Both the position numbers and the translations under genes were made by a program. Shown piece after piece: positions 47,248 through 55,774 of a stretch of 64,000 bases of DNA. The DNA is from Paraescarpia echinospica. Its lineage: Eukaryota; Annelida; Polychaeta; Sabellida; Siboglinidae. The notes beneath the pieces were generated by a model. It searched no databases, was not told the DNA's origin, and worked only from the letters and a program-made list of their open reading frames with translations. Where the stretch lies: assembly GCA_020002185.1 (NCBI GenBank), contig CM034534.1:10904527-10968526 (forward strand). Reading direction: 5' to 3'. Numbering within the stretch: the stretch's first letter is position 1; each line of letters begins with the position of its first letter.

Positions 47248-48255
47248 TGTGCCCATCTGAGGTTAGAGTTTTGAGCGTCACGCACGTAACACTGGATTTG
47301 ACATATTTTACAACATCCACATAATTGATTAATTTATTACAATCAAGTAACCTTACAATCTTTGTTATCGTAGCATGCATCAGAAATATCATATTGTTAT
47401 GTAAACTGTCAATTACTAGGTAAATTTCAGCACATTACTAGGTCAAATTCACAAGCGTCACACACATAACGCCATATTTATATTTGTTATTTTTTAAATA
47501 TTAACCAAACACGGTGTTATACAGGTACATTGTATACCTATACATATGTACTTATTTATGATAAAGAAACTTAGTAACACACTTCCATAACTTCACAGAC
47601 TTTTTAAGTCACACACGTAACATATTTTGAAAATTAATTAATGATGAAAATAAATTTTGCGTACACTAGCTATTAAACAAAGCATAGAACAATGCCATGA
47701 TCAAATTTAAAACAGTTTGCAATACATCAGCATATATTTGTAGAAGTTCAAAGATAAAAAATGTCTGAATGTCGCACACGTAACGGTGGAAGTGCCTTTC
47801 TGTTTTCATAGGCAGTTCCACCGTTACGGTGTGCCATTCAGACATTTGTAATCTTTGAACTTCTACAGATCTATGCTAATGTATTGCAAACTGTTTTAAA
47901 TGCCCCTCTGTTTTCATAGCCAGTTTATGCGATGGGGAAACTGTTCACTTTAAACGTGCATTTTATTAGCCTTACATAAATTCGTCACCGGGCTGTATTA
48001 CAGGTATCCAGCTACAACCACCGCTAAAAAGATTACCGTAAAGTGTTTACTTGCAAAACTTCCCCCATCGCTTATGTTTTATTTTATCAGTCAGAAATCA
48101 GAACTATTACCACTCATGTGATTACACCCCAAAACAAAAACAACCTATTCCCTAAGCAGGCGCCGAAATACTTCATGTCGCCAGTCGGGCTCCACTCGCA
48201 CAGAATCTCGCCATGTATCGTGACACACTTACATGCCCTATTGGGTCAATAACAC
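44330..48255. mobile_element. Unclassified element with long diverged terminal inverted repeats
   Basis: The left region (about 44,340-44,670) and right region (about 47,990-48,240) are reverse complements with clear divergence. Examples are left TTTGGGGTATAATC against right GATTACACCCCAAAA, and left GGATACCTGTAATATT against right TATTACAGGTATCC. The interior is AT-rich and repeats a GTCACACACGTAAC-like motif many times. It includes a 1.5-kb tandem duplication and an 85-bp palindrome. No transposase was recognised, so it looks non-autonomous. The outer ends are approximate. Confidence 0.6.
47706..47900. repeat. Long palindrome with 85-bp arms and a 26-bp loop
   Basis: The left arm 47,706-47,790 begins TTTAAAACAGTTTGCAATAC and ends CGTAACGGTGGA. 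The right arm 47,817-47,900 is its near reverse complement, starting TCCACCGTTACGG and ending GTTTTAAA. The loop contains CTTTCTGTTTTCATAGGC, and a related CCTCTGTTTTCATAGCC follows the right arm. Confidence 0.9.
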
Positions 48256-48360
48256 ATTACCACATGAGTCGAGTGCGTAAATCTTCCAACCAGTTACACG
48301 ATATGAATAAATTATTAGGGTCAATATCATTATTTTTCAGAAATAAGGTTGTTACCATTA

Positions 48361-48706
48361 TACACCGTACATAGTTTGGGTTGGCGCCAAAATGTCCCTA
48401 TTTTAAAACTTTTGTTTGGAGGTTTTAATTATTTTGAATGTGTTACTAAGCCTTGTTTCCTAGTTCCAGAGACATGGAAGTTTGTTATGATACCCATCAT
48501 TCATTTTGAAAAATGGCAAGACTGACGAATCTTCAACGAACAAAAATCATAGAGTTTTGGCACCTGATAAAAAGCTTGGTCCAAGTTCAACAAACTTCCA
48601 TGTCCCTGGAACAAAAACAAAATAAAACTTTGTAACACATTCAAAATAATTAAAACCTCCAAATTTTTTTCTTCAAAATAAGGACCTTTTGGGACACCCT
48701 GTGTAT
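48361..48706. mobile_element. Mariner-type MITE with inverted repeats of about 110 bp
   Basis: The right end reads CTTTTGGGACACCCTGTGTA, reversed a TACACAGGGTGTCCCAAAAG terminus of mariner style. The left arm (CCAAAATGTCCC…GGAGGTTTTAATTATTTTGA) is the near reverse complement of the right arm. The centre holds a short reading segment, ATGGCAAGACTGACGAATCT, resembling the start of a transposase helix-turn-helix, so this is probably an internally deleted mariner copy. Confidence 0.65.
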
Positions 48707-48762
48707 ATTGGTGCGTAATTTTTTATCATAACTTTTGTCTTCGAAATGTTCATCTTCAAGCC

Positions 48763-49138
48763 TTGTTTACACTTTCATCAGCTAGCTCCTGCAGCATTTT
48801 TTTTAATGCTTGCGGTGTATAGTAGCGCATGTGACAATGCCGTTGGCGAAGCGTAGATGACTGAGATATTCTCCGTCTATCCCCAAGCATCGATCTGGTT
48901 TCCCAAGTCAGTCTTCGGAATATGCTTTCGAGTGTTGCTTGGGCGATATAGTGCCACGCTCTTGTACTCCTTTCTTAATGTTGATCTTGTTGCTTTCTTT
49001 GTGTACCTGGACTGTCGTTGTGTTTTGGTATTGATGTTTTTCAGGAGTTCGATGTACACGTCTTCTATTCCCTGTTCTTGATGCGAAGTCACTATTGCTT
49101 GAGTTTGCACCGAGTCGAAAGTCTTCTCGTAGTCGACA
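48763..49138 (-). pseudogene. Non-LTR (RTE/CR1-like) reverse transcriptase fragment
   Basis: Read from 49,138 downward, the frame begins VDYEKTFDSVQTQA and continues IEDVYIELLKNIN, the usual palm segment of LINE reverse transcriptases just after motif A. A later segment in another frame reads KMLQELADES, also typical. The FADD catalytic motif is not intact. The copy is truncated at both ends and frameshifted. Confidence 0.6.
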
Positions 49139-49194
49139 GTAGTAATATAGGTGGTCCAGCGGGGACGCTATCCGTTCCCTGGAGCAAATTCCAT

Positions 49195-49342
49195 GTTAAG
49201 AGATAGGGATTTTGCACCAGGGCGCTCCCGGGTTAAACGATAGGGATTTTGCAACAGGGCGCTCCCGGGTTAAGAGATAGGAAATTTTTACCCCATGTTA
49301 AGAGATAGGGATTTTGCACCAGGGCGTTCCCGTGTTAAGAGA
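49195..49342. repeat. Short tandem repeat of about 36-38 bp, 4-5 copies
   Basis: Units begin GTTAAGAGATAGGGATTTTG and continue CACCAGGGCGCTCCCGG. One unit is shortened to about 29 bp and carries a different centre. Confidence 0.8.
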
Positions 49343-49804
49343 GGTCATTATCTCCACGTTAAAGCATAGGAGGTATTATCGTAAAGGTATCCGACGACTT
49401 TTTGAGAAAAAAAATATACTGAACAGCATTTGAATATTTCACACACGAGATTGCTTGGCCCGTAGGCCGAGGCTGCGCAAGGGATCGAGCACTTATTTGG
49501 TTGACGATGACATGTATAAAATGTGGTGTAATAATCAGTCGTAATTTATATAATAAAAGGATTATAAATTCAGCAGAGGTCGTTTTATCTGAAGTAATGT
49601 ATACGAAATGTAGACTACATATAGGACTATGTTATATCAGAACCTATAGCCTCGTTTTTTCTAACACAGCGGCCATCTTAGAATTATACGTTTGGTATAA
49701 TTTCCGTATGTTAGTACCCAAATTCGTGTCTCTAATAAATCCCGTACTCGTGACGTGTCTGGACATGTTTGTTTGTTGCGAGCGTGAGCGTGTGCACCTT
49801 GTAT

Positions 49805-50195
49805 GACGTCATTAAACTATAAAATGCTACGCGCAGTAATTTTGTACGCGAGGTGAGTTGGTTATACAGGTAGTGATATGGTTAGACCTTGTTTTGAACT
49901 TGCGCATATGTAATGTAATTCCATCAGTTGATCATCAACAGTGACATCATTAAACTATAAACTGCTATGCGCAGTAATTTTCTACGCGAGGTGAGTTGGT
50001 TATACAGGTAGTGCTTTGGTTAGCCATTCTTTTGAGCTTTCGCGCTTGAATATAATTTCATCATGTGACGTCATGATACAGTGACATCATTAAACTATAA
50101 ACTGCTATGCGCAGTAATTTTGTACGCGAGGTGAGTTGGTTATACAGGTAGCGCTTTGGTTAGCCATTGTTTTGAAAGTGCACGCTTGAATATAA
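49805..50195. repeat. Diverged tandem repeat of about 138 bp, 3 copies
   Basis: Each unit begins GAC(G/A)TCATTAAACTATAAA and contains GCGCAGTAATTTTGTACGCG then AGGTGAGTTGGTTATACAGG. Units start near 49,805, 49,943 and 50,081. The 3' halves are more diverged. Confidence 0.85.
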
Positions 50196-50358
50196 CAATT
50201 AGGTCGTAATCATAGTGATTTGGTAATGCTATCATTTCATGTCATCAACAGTGAGTTCAAATTCCCCTGTAAAATCTCATTCTAGAAGTTTCTTTGATAC
50301 TTTTGTCAACACACTTCAAAACCGACACTACTAGGTGCTACTGTCGCCTGGAGACGTA

Positions 50359-50575
50359 TCTGGACATGTTTGTTTGTTGCGGACGCGAACGCGCTCGCGT
50401 CCTGTATAACGTCAAAGCTATCATTGTGATTTGGTTAGTCAACCTTTGTAAGTACTTTATTACAAAATTCAATCACGACCTTCAGAATAAAATCATCGTT
50501 CACTACACTACAGGTATAAGCAAACTGGTAGTATGAACTGGTAACCAAGGCTCTATGTGTTGGAAGAACATCCGT
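50359..50575 (+). repeat. Dispersed duplicated block, copy 1
   Basis: Holds CGCTCGCGTCCTGTATAACG, CAAAGCTATCATTGTGATTT and CTCTATGTGTTGGAAGAACA in the same order as the block at 51,409-51,620. Its first 50 bp also resemble 49,759-49,806 (CTGGACATGTTTGTTTGTTG). Confidence 0.85.
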
Positions 50576-50830
50576 GTATTTGTCTCGTGTTAAGTCATAG
50601 GGAATTATAAAATAGTTACTTATCTGTTAAAACACTCAAACTGCCAGCTATTTATGTAGGATTTTGGTCAATCCCTTTGACCTGTAACATTATCTAACAT
50701 ACGACATTTGTACTTACCAGACATTGTATTAACATCGACATAGTTAATAGTTAATACTCTTTTGTGAGAAGGTGGTTAGCTCTGAAAAGAACCGTTTAAA
50801 TATATTGGATGATGAGAGAACGTCGACTGT

Positions 50831-51076
50831 GTGGCGGTAGAATCTCCCGTGGCTATCAGGGCGCCCGCTCCGGCGAGACAACTACCACCCTCCTTCAGGG
50901 CGGGCTTTCAGTGCCCGGTATGCAGCGTGAGCTTTAGTTGCCGAGACAACTGGAAACAGCACATGACTCGCGACCACCGACATCACCGAAAAGGCCGTCT
51001 CCACGGCATTCACCCCTACCCTCTCCGTAACTCCTATTACAAGATCCAGATGTACTGCCGACTGATATATCGGTGA
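50831..51076 (+). pseudogene. C2H2 zinc-finger protein fragment
   Basis: The open frame contains one good C2H2 finger, FQCPVCSVSFSCRDNWKQHM then TRDH (C-x2-C-x12-H-x4-H), followed by a basic tail. The frame begins at GTG and has no in-frame ATG before the finger. It is therefore either a spliced exon or a decayed copy. A related start (PSSFQCPDCKRNFSRR) opens the ORF at 52,909, suggesting both derive from the same small zinc-finger gene. The function is unknown. Confidence 0.45.
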
Positions 51077-51241
51077 AAGAAGTGTGAAATATGACTCCAA
51101 TGCTTCGAAAACAGTATCCAAGGGTGCCAAGAAGTTCGTCAAGCTTTAAAAAAACAGCCATAAATCGGGCAAAATAACAACGAATAAAATAAGGCGCCTG
51201 GTAATATGTGTAGTTTCTTTATATAGCAGTTCGATAGAACA

Positions 51242-51319
51242 TAAAGGTCACGTGGGCGTGCCGAAAGATTATGGATTGTAGGATAGTACATTAAGGTCAC
51301 GTGGGCATGCCGAAAGATC
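51242..51319. repeat. Two-copy 51-bp repeat with CACGTG
   Basis: TAAGGTCACGTGGGC(G/A)TGCC then GAAAGAT occurs at about 51,242 and 51,292. Each copy carries a CACGTG E-box palindrome. Confidence 0.7.
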
Positions 51320-51408
51320 ACTGACTTCAGAGTGCAAACTACACATGCGCAGTCGGTAGATTAGAAAATTCAAAAGCACGGACTGCAAAGTAAAACTAGC
51401 TTTCAAGC

Positions 51409-51620
51409 GCTCGCGTCCTGTATAACGTCAAAGCTATCATTGTGATTTGGTTAGCCATCCTTTGACTTTGTAAGAATTTTATTAGAAAATTCAATCACGG
51501 CCTTCAGAATAAAACATCGTTTACTACACTGCAGTCATATCACGCTATAATCAGACTGGTATGAACTGGTATGAACTGGTAACTAAGTCCAAGACTCTAT
51601 GTGTTGGAAGAACAGTCGGG
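51409..51620 (+). repeat. Dispersed duplicated block, copy 2
   Basis: Matches 50,390-50,575 with small differences. It also carries a local triplication of ACTGGTATGA near 51,553-51,580. Confidence 0.85.
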
Positions 51621-51897
51621 TATCGACATATAATATTTATACTTACCAGCCGTATCTCACTTGAGCGTCGCTTGAAAACTGAGTCCAAACTGGTTCCAAA
51701 CTGTTTTGGAGTGGTGTTCCCTGTTCAAGTATCATCTGTGTTTCGTCTGCATCTAGAGATCAACAGTATTGTTTCAACCTTTTATCATGCTATGATTCTT
51801 AACCCACATGTATGTACATATGTAAAGAAGTAAACACATTCGACGCGCTATGCGTGATGCGCTATGTCAACTATTCGACCTTGACATCAAACTTATC

Positions 51898-52541
51898 GAG
51901 TAAAGAATTGGTTGCAAACCTCTTTTTCGAAACAGACGCGTGACAAAGTGAAGCGTTATGATCAACAGTATATGACCATAATAATCTCCCAGATAGGATA
52001 TACCAGTATTTATATAGTTTACCGTATTAAGGGTCAAGTGTATAAAGACCCATTAGAGCGTTTTTGATCTGTTTTTATACTGTAGTATTTAAATTCGTGC
52101 TTGTTCGGTAAACCTTTCAAACAATATTCTATCATAAAAGCCCTAACCTGGCATCGGTAACCGAAAATGGACCTATAAGGATATACATACATAGATTCTC
52201 TTCAGTCCACCGAATACACGAGTAAAGAATTGGTTGCAAACCTCTTTTTCGAAACAGACGCGTGACAAAGTGAAGCGTTATGATCAACAGTATATGACCA
52301 TAATAATCTCCCAGATAGGATATACCAGTATTTATATAGTTTACCGTATTAAGGGTCAAGTGTATAAAGACCCATTAGAGCGTTTTTGATCTGTTTTTAT
52401 ACTGTAGTATTTAAATTCGTGCTTGTTCGGTAAACCTTTCAAACAATATTCTATCATAAAAGCCCTAACCTGGCATCGGTAACCGAAAATGGACCTATAA
52501 GGATATACATACATAGATTCTCTTCAGTCCACCGAATACAC
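51898..52541 (+). repeat. Perfect 322-bp tandem duplication
   Basis: 51,898-52,219 and 52,220-52,541 are head-to-tail copies starting GAGTAAAGAATTGGTTGCAA and ending CACCGAATACAC. I saw no difference between them. The second copy runs directly into a long GT microsatellite. Confidence 0.95.
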
Positions 52542-52543
<2 letters not shown>

Positions 52544-52610
<67 letters not shown>

Positions 52611-52621
52611 TGTGTGTGTGA

Positions 52622-52679
<58 letters not shown>
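52544..52679 (+). repeat. (GT)n microsatellite of about 135 bp
   Basis: Almost pure GT dinucleotides with a few GAGA interruptions near 52,604 and 52,620. It separates the duplicated host DNA from the virus-like element. Confidence 0.95.
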
Positions 52680-52790
52680 ACTAACTACTCCATCATCGAC
52701 ACACTTCCGGGAATGTTAGAACTGTAGAGTCAGCCATTACAGTCACATGACTTGACGTGTAACGGAACTTCTAGCGTAGCGGTCCATGTC

Positions 52791-52798
52791 TATAAATA
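52791..52798 (+). promoter_or_regulatory. TATA box (TATAAATA) upstream of the first element ORF
   Basis: TATAAATA in GTCTATAAATACGCGG, 118 bp before the ATG at 52,909. Several other element genes have similarly placed TATA boxes. Confidence 0.5.
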
Positions 52799-52908
52799 CG
52801 CGGATACCATCTAACGGGTAACCAATTCACTAGTTGGAACTTATACTTAGACCGACGAGTTCCAAGAGTCATTCCGTTCTTTACATTTGAACCGTAAACA
52901 CCTACATC

Positions 52909-53130
52909 ATGAGCTTATTGTCTATTCTACCGGCTGTCAACAAGTCCACACCATCATCGTTCCAGTGCCCAGATTGCAAGAGAAATTTCTCACGTCGGCA
53001 CAGTGTCCGCAGTTGCTGTGGACCATCGACAAATGCTAGGTCGCTGAATTCATTTGTCTTTGTGCCTACTACGACACATGTGTCTCTTGCTCAGCGACAA
53101 ACTCGACATTTCCGTCTCCATCTCAGGTGA
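52909..53130 (+). CDS. Small zinc-finger-like protein, possibly decayed
   Basis: The 73-codon ORF starts with ATG and contains FQCPDCKRNFSRRHS, the first half of a C2H2 finger. The histidine pair is not in the usual position, so the finger is incomplete. The N-terminal part resembles the fragment at 50,831-51,076. The ORF may be a truncated or frameshifted remnant of a DNA-binding protein at the element's left end, or the first exon of a spliced gene. The role is unknown. A TATA box lies 118 bp upstream. Confidence 0.4.
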   Translation: MSLLSILPAVNKSTPSSFQCPDCKRNFSRRHSVRSCCGPSTNARSLNSFVFVPTTTHVSLAQRQTRHFRLHLR

Positions 53131-53132
53131 CC

Positions 53133-53309
53133 ATGGAACATACAAAGAAGATGGCGCTGGTCGATCCCCGTATTTTGGAAAACATTCAATCGCAACGTCC
53201 TTCGATTAATCCTATAGGGAGTGTTCTGCGACGACTCGACAACGAAATGGAAGACATATTACAACGAAACGATATAGACGTGAGGGAAAAAGTCGTGAGT
53301 AGTAGATGA
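53133..53309 (+). pseudogene. Partial duplicate of the conserved small gene at 55,053
   Basis: The 58-codon ORF shares the order KKMALVDPR, a linker, LDNEMEDIL and REKV with the N-terminal third of the gene at 55,053-55,739 (KKMALVDPR, LDGDMKSVL, REKV). It stops soon after the last shared block. A GTGAGT sequence at the divergence point (53,294) could be a splice donor, or simply the end of the duplication. The nucleotide sequences are well diverged, so the duplication is not recent. Function is unknown; the family is found in Polinton-type elements. Confidence 0.55.
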
Positions 53310-53499
53310 GTTCGTCTCACTCACCATAGATCAAAGGACATCAAAGGAAGGAGATAAGGAATTGCTCAGCCGGTGAACATTCTGCTCTAGTTAGGAAAAA
53401 TGACATTGTTTGTAAACATTGGGTGTATTATTTCACAACACGACGCCACTAGCAGCTATGATTGACAGCAGTGTAACCTTAGCAACGAACCATCTGCGG

Positions 53500-53506
53500 T
53501 ATATAG
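53500..53506 (+). promoter_or_regulatory. TATA box upstream of the NADAR gene
   Basis: TATATAG in GCGGTATATAGTCC, 78 bp before the ATG at 53,584. Confidence 0.4.
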
Positions 53507-53583
53507 TCCATGCTGATCTCTTGTGGAAGTTAGTGTATATGTCACGTGTGTTGAGGTAGTTTCGCATAAAGGAGAGTGACACG

Positions 53584-54015
53584 ATGGAGAGACACATGTA
53601 CGAAATGGCCAGTCGTATGTTTGAAGCTGGAAACAAGGATATAACTATACGGTTCTGTGGAGAGACCTCCATCTTGTCGAATTTCTACCCGTGTCGAGTT
53701 CAGGCGTATGGTCGTGTGTTCGGATCGGTCGAGCACGCTTATCAATTTAGAAAGGCTATGTGGACGGGCGAGGCGTGGGAAGTAGTTAGGGTCGAATGTA
53801 TGAGGGCACTTTTAATATCTAAGTTTGGAGCGTCGCAAAAGTTGAGAGACTGTCTGTTGGCTAGCGGTAGTGTCGAACTGGAGGAATGGGCACAGTGGGG
53901 AACGTCGGAAGAGGCTTTTTGGGGGAGTGGTTACAGGGGTCAAGAAGGTCAAAATATGTTGGGAAAACTGTTGATGGAGGTGCGTACTATATATAGAAGA
54001 GACGAGAAAAAATAG
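53584..54015 (+). CDS. NADAR-domain protein (YbiA-like), internally shortened
   Basis: The 143-residue ORF is open. NADAR proteins (NAD- and ADP-ribose-associated) include N-glycosidases acting on ADP-ribose or riboflavin-pathway intermediates; the substrate here is unknown. Visible family motifs are SILSNFYP (29-36), GSVEHAYQFRKA (47-58), a W-x3-R-x3-M helix (65-73), LLISKFGASQKLRDCLL (76-92), FWGSG (112-116) and GQNMLGKLLMEVR (122-134). The linker between the EHAYQF helix and the W-x3-R helix is only a few residues. In typical members about 20-30 residues lie there, so a segment appears deleted. It lies between a partial capsid-type gene and the packaging ATPase with its own TATA box, so it travels as cargo of the element. 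Counter-defence against ADP-ribosylation or NAD-based immunity is a speculative role. Confidence 0.8.
   Translation: MERHMYEMASRMFEAGNKDITIRFCGETSILSNFYPCRVQAYGRVFGSVEHAYQFRKAMWTGEAWEVVRVECMRALLISKFGASQKLRDCLLASGSVELEEWAQWGTSEEAFWGSGYRGQEGQNMLGKLLMEVRTIYRRDEKK
53988..53995 (+). promoter_or_regulatory. TATA box upstream of the packaging ATPase
   Basis: TATATATA in GTACTATATATAGAAG, 53 bp before the ATG at 54,048 and inside the 3' end of the NADAR gene. Confidence 0.45.
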
Positions 54016-54047
54016 TTCACTCGTCGACCGGGCACCAGTCGTTAGCA

Positions 54048-54670
54048 ATGGACACTTCGTTTACGCACCCTTTTACGTGTATAGTAGGCGGACCTACGGG
54101 GTGCGGGAAGACGACTTTCGTTACTCGTCTGCTGCGTTTTGCCTCGGCTATGATAGAACCGCCGCCGGAGAAAATCCTTTGGTGTTATGGACAGTGGCAG
54201 CCCGGCTACGACTCTATGACAAAGGACGTAGAGTTCGTAGACGGCCTGCCGGAGCCGAAGACACTCGACGCGAAAACTCGAACGCTCATCGTACTCGACG
54301 ATCTTATGGAAGAAACGGACAGTCGGGTCACGACCTTATTCACTAAAAAAGTCACCACTGCAACGCGTCGGTCGTGCAGCTTCTACAGAACCTCTTCCCG
54401 AAAGGGAAAGAAAGCCGAACCATCAGTCTAAACGCTCAATATATGGTTCTGTTCAAGAGCCCCCGGGACGCTCGACAGGTGGGACACCTAGCGAAGCAGA
54501 TGTATCCGGATAGAACTAAATACATGATGGAAGCATTCGAAGACGCAACGTCAGAACCCTACGGTTATCTCCTAGTGGATCTGAAACAGGAGACACCAGA
54601 AATCGCGCGCCTGCGCACTAATATCTTTCCCGACGACATCATTCAGTACGTATACGCGCCGAGAGTATAA
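54048..54670 (+). pseudogene. Genome-packaging ATPase (FtsK/HerA, A32-like), frameshifted
   Basis: In Polintons and related viruses this ATPase drives DNA into the preformed capsid. Residues 14-23 are a Walker A loop (GGPTGCGKTT) and 80-85 a Walker B strand (LIVLDD) followed by an acidic MEE. The first frame covers 54,048 to about 54,350 and then reads through unrelated sequence to 54,431. The family-like continuation, including LFPKGKESRTISLNAQYM and PEPYGYLL-type C-terminal blocks, lies in the -1 frame from about 54,350 to 54,670. The shift falls at an A6 run (54,347-54,352). It could be a one-base deletion, or recoding by slippage on the run. Other broken genes in this copy make mutation the simpler view. 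Confidence 0.88.
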
Positions 54671-54673
54671 AAG
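54666..54673 (+). promoter_or_regulatory. TATA box (TATAAAAG) overlapping the ATPase stop
   Basis: TATAAAAG in GAGAGTATAAAAGGAGGG, 42 bp before the ATG at 54,708. It is a close match to the classical TATA consensus. Confidence 0.55.
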
Positions 54674-54707
54674 GAGGGGTAACGTGACGCAGCCACCATA
54701 TTGCAAG

Positions 54708-55052
54708 ATGACAGAGCGCGTCAAGAGACACATCCTAGCCCTGCAGCTATTGCGTAGGTACAAGAAGAATACAGATCTGAGAAAAGCCGTAATCGCTCAC
54801 GCGGACGCCGATCTCACCTGCAGTCTGTGCGACTGCGCGTACAACATCCTGAGGGGAAACGTGAAAATATCAAAGAAACAGAAAAAAGTACTGCTAAAAT
54901 ACAGGAACCATCTGCATAAGCTAGCGACGAAAAAAGTGCCCGTCAAACAGAAGCGCGCCATCTTGCAAACGGGGGCGGGCGGCTTTCTGATGGCCCTGCT
55001 AGCACCGTTGGCGAGCACCTTTCTACCGCTCCTCAGACAGGTCATAGAGTGA
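54708..55052 (+). CDS. Conserved small basic Polinton protein with hydrophobic C-terminus
   Basis: The ORF encodes 114 residues from the ATG at 54,708, chosen because the longer frame starts at GTG. The N-terminal half has a run of helices with CSLCDCAYNILRGNV, the middle is lysine-rich (KISKKQKKVLLKYR, KKVPVKQKR), and the end is glycine/hydrophobic (GAGGFLMALLAPLASTFLPL). Proteins with this architecture are regular members of Polinton/adintovirus gene sets. The mix of a basic part with a membrane-like tail suggests a virion core or membrane-active protein, but this is inference. The stop overlaps the next gene's start region, with only 0-1 bp between them. Confidence 0.7.
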   Translation: MTERVKRHILALQLLRRYKKNTDLRKAVIAHADADLTCSLCDCAYNILRGNVKISKKQKKVLLKYRNHLHKLATKKVPVKQKRAILQTGAGGFLMALLAPLASTFLPLLRQVIE

Positions 55053-55739
55053 ATGCAGTACGCGAAGAAGATGGCGTTGGTAGACCCCAGGTTGGTGGAG
55101 CGTCTACTCCCGTTACTTTCCCAGCCGACCTCGACCACGTCACGCGTGATGAGTAGCCTGGACGGCGACATGAAGTCCGTTCTCGAGCGTACGGATTTGT
55201 CCGATCGAGAAAAGGTAGCGTCGTACAATCAACTACTGAGTCGGTACAATACCATGGAGACGTCTCGGGCGGAGCAACCGGTACGAGTGTCCGTGGTGAA
55301 CGGAGAGTTGTCGACGACGACCGACCATCAGCCGCCGCCGCCACCGCCGCCACCGTCGCCCCGGCCGACGGGACGGGCTGGTATAGAGACCGAAATAGCG
55401 AAAAGTATACCGAAGAATCTGAGAGAAAAGGCCTGCCTCCTGGTGGAGAAATTGAAAACTGACCCGCTGATTCGCTGAAACCACCGAGGGGAGTTCGTGT
55501 ACGATGGCACCGCAATAGAGAGGAGTAACATGGTAGATCTAGTGAACGATCTCATGAGAAAAAGGAAGAGGGCGGCATCGCCGATCGGCTGGGAGGCGTT
55601 CGGGGGTCATCTGAGACGGCTGAACGTCCCCATGGAACTCGTCGGTAACCCCAAACGTCGGGCGTACATACAACGCGCGTCTAAGCGAGCGGCGAAGCAT
55701 CGCACTAGCTCGCTCGAACGCGCGTGGGTCACCTATTAA
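55053..55739 (+). pseudogene. Conserved Polinton virion-type protein, split by one in-frame stop
   Basis: The frame opens with ATG at 55,053 (alternative ATG 55,071) and contains KKMALVDPRLVE, LDGDMKSVL, YNQLLSRYN and a proline run (PPPPPP). It ends PKNLREKACLLVEKLKTDPL at a TGA (55,476-55,478). The same frame stays open directly afterwards to 55,739 and carries the usual C-terminal part of this family (FVYDG, SNMVDLVNDLMR, GWEAFGGHLRRLNVP). So one nonsense codon divides a protein of about 228 codons. The biochemical role is unknown; family members occur beside capsid genes in Polinton-type elements. A partial duplicate lies at 53,133-53,309. Confidence 0.75.
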
Positions 55740-55774
55740 AGAGGGTGAAACGCCCGACCGGTTCAGAAGTCAGT

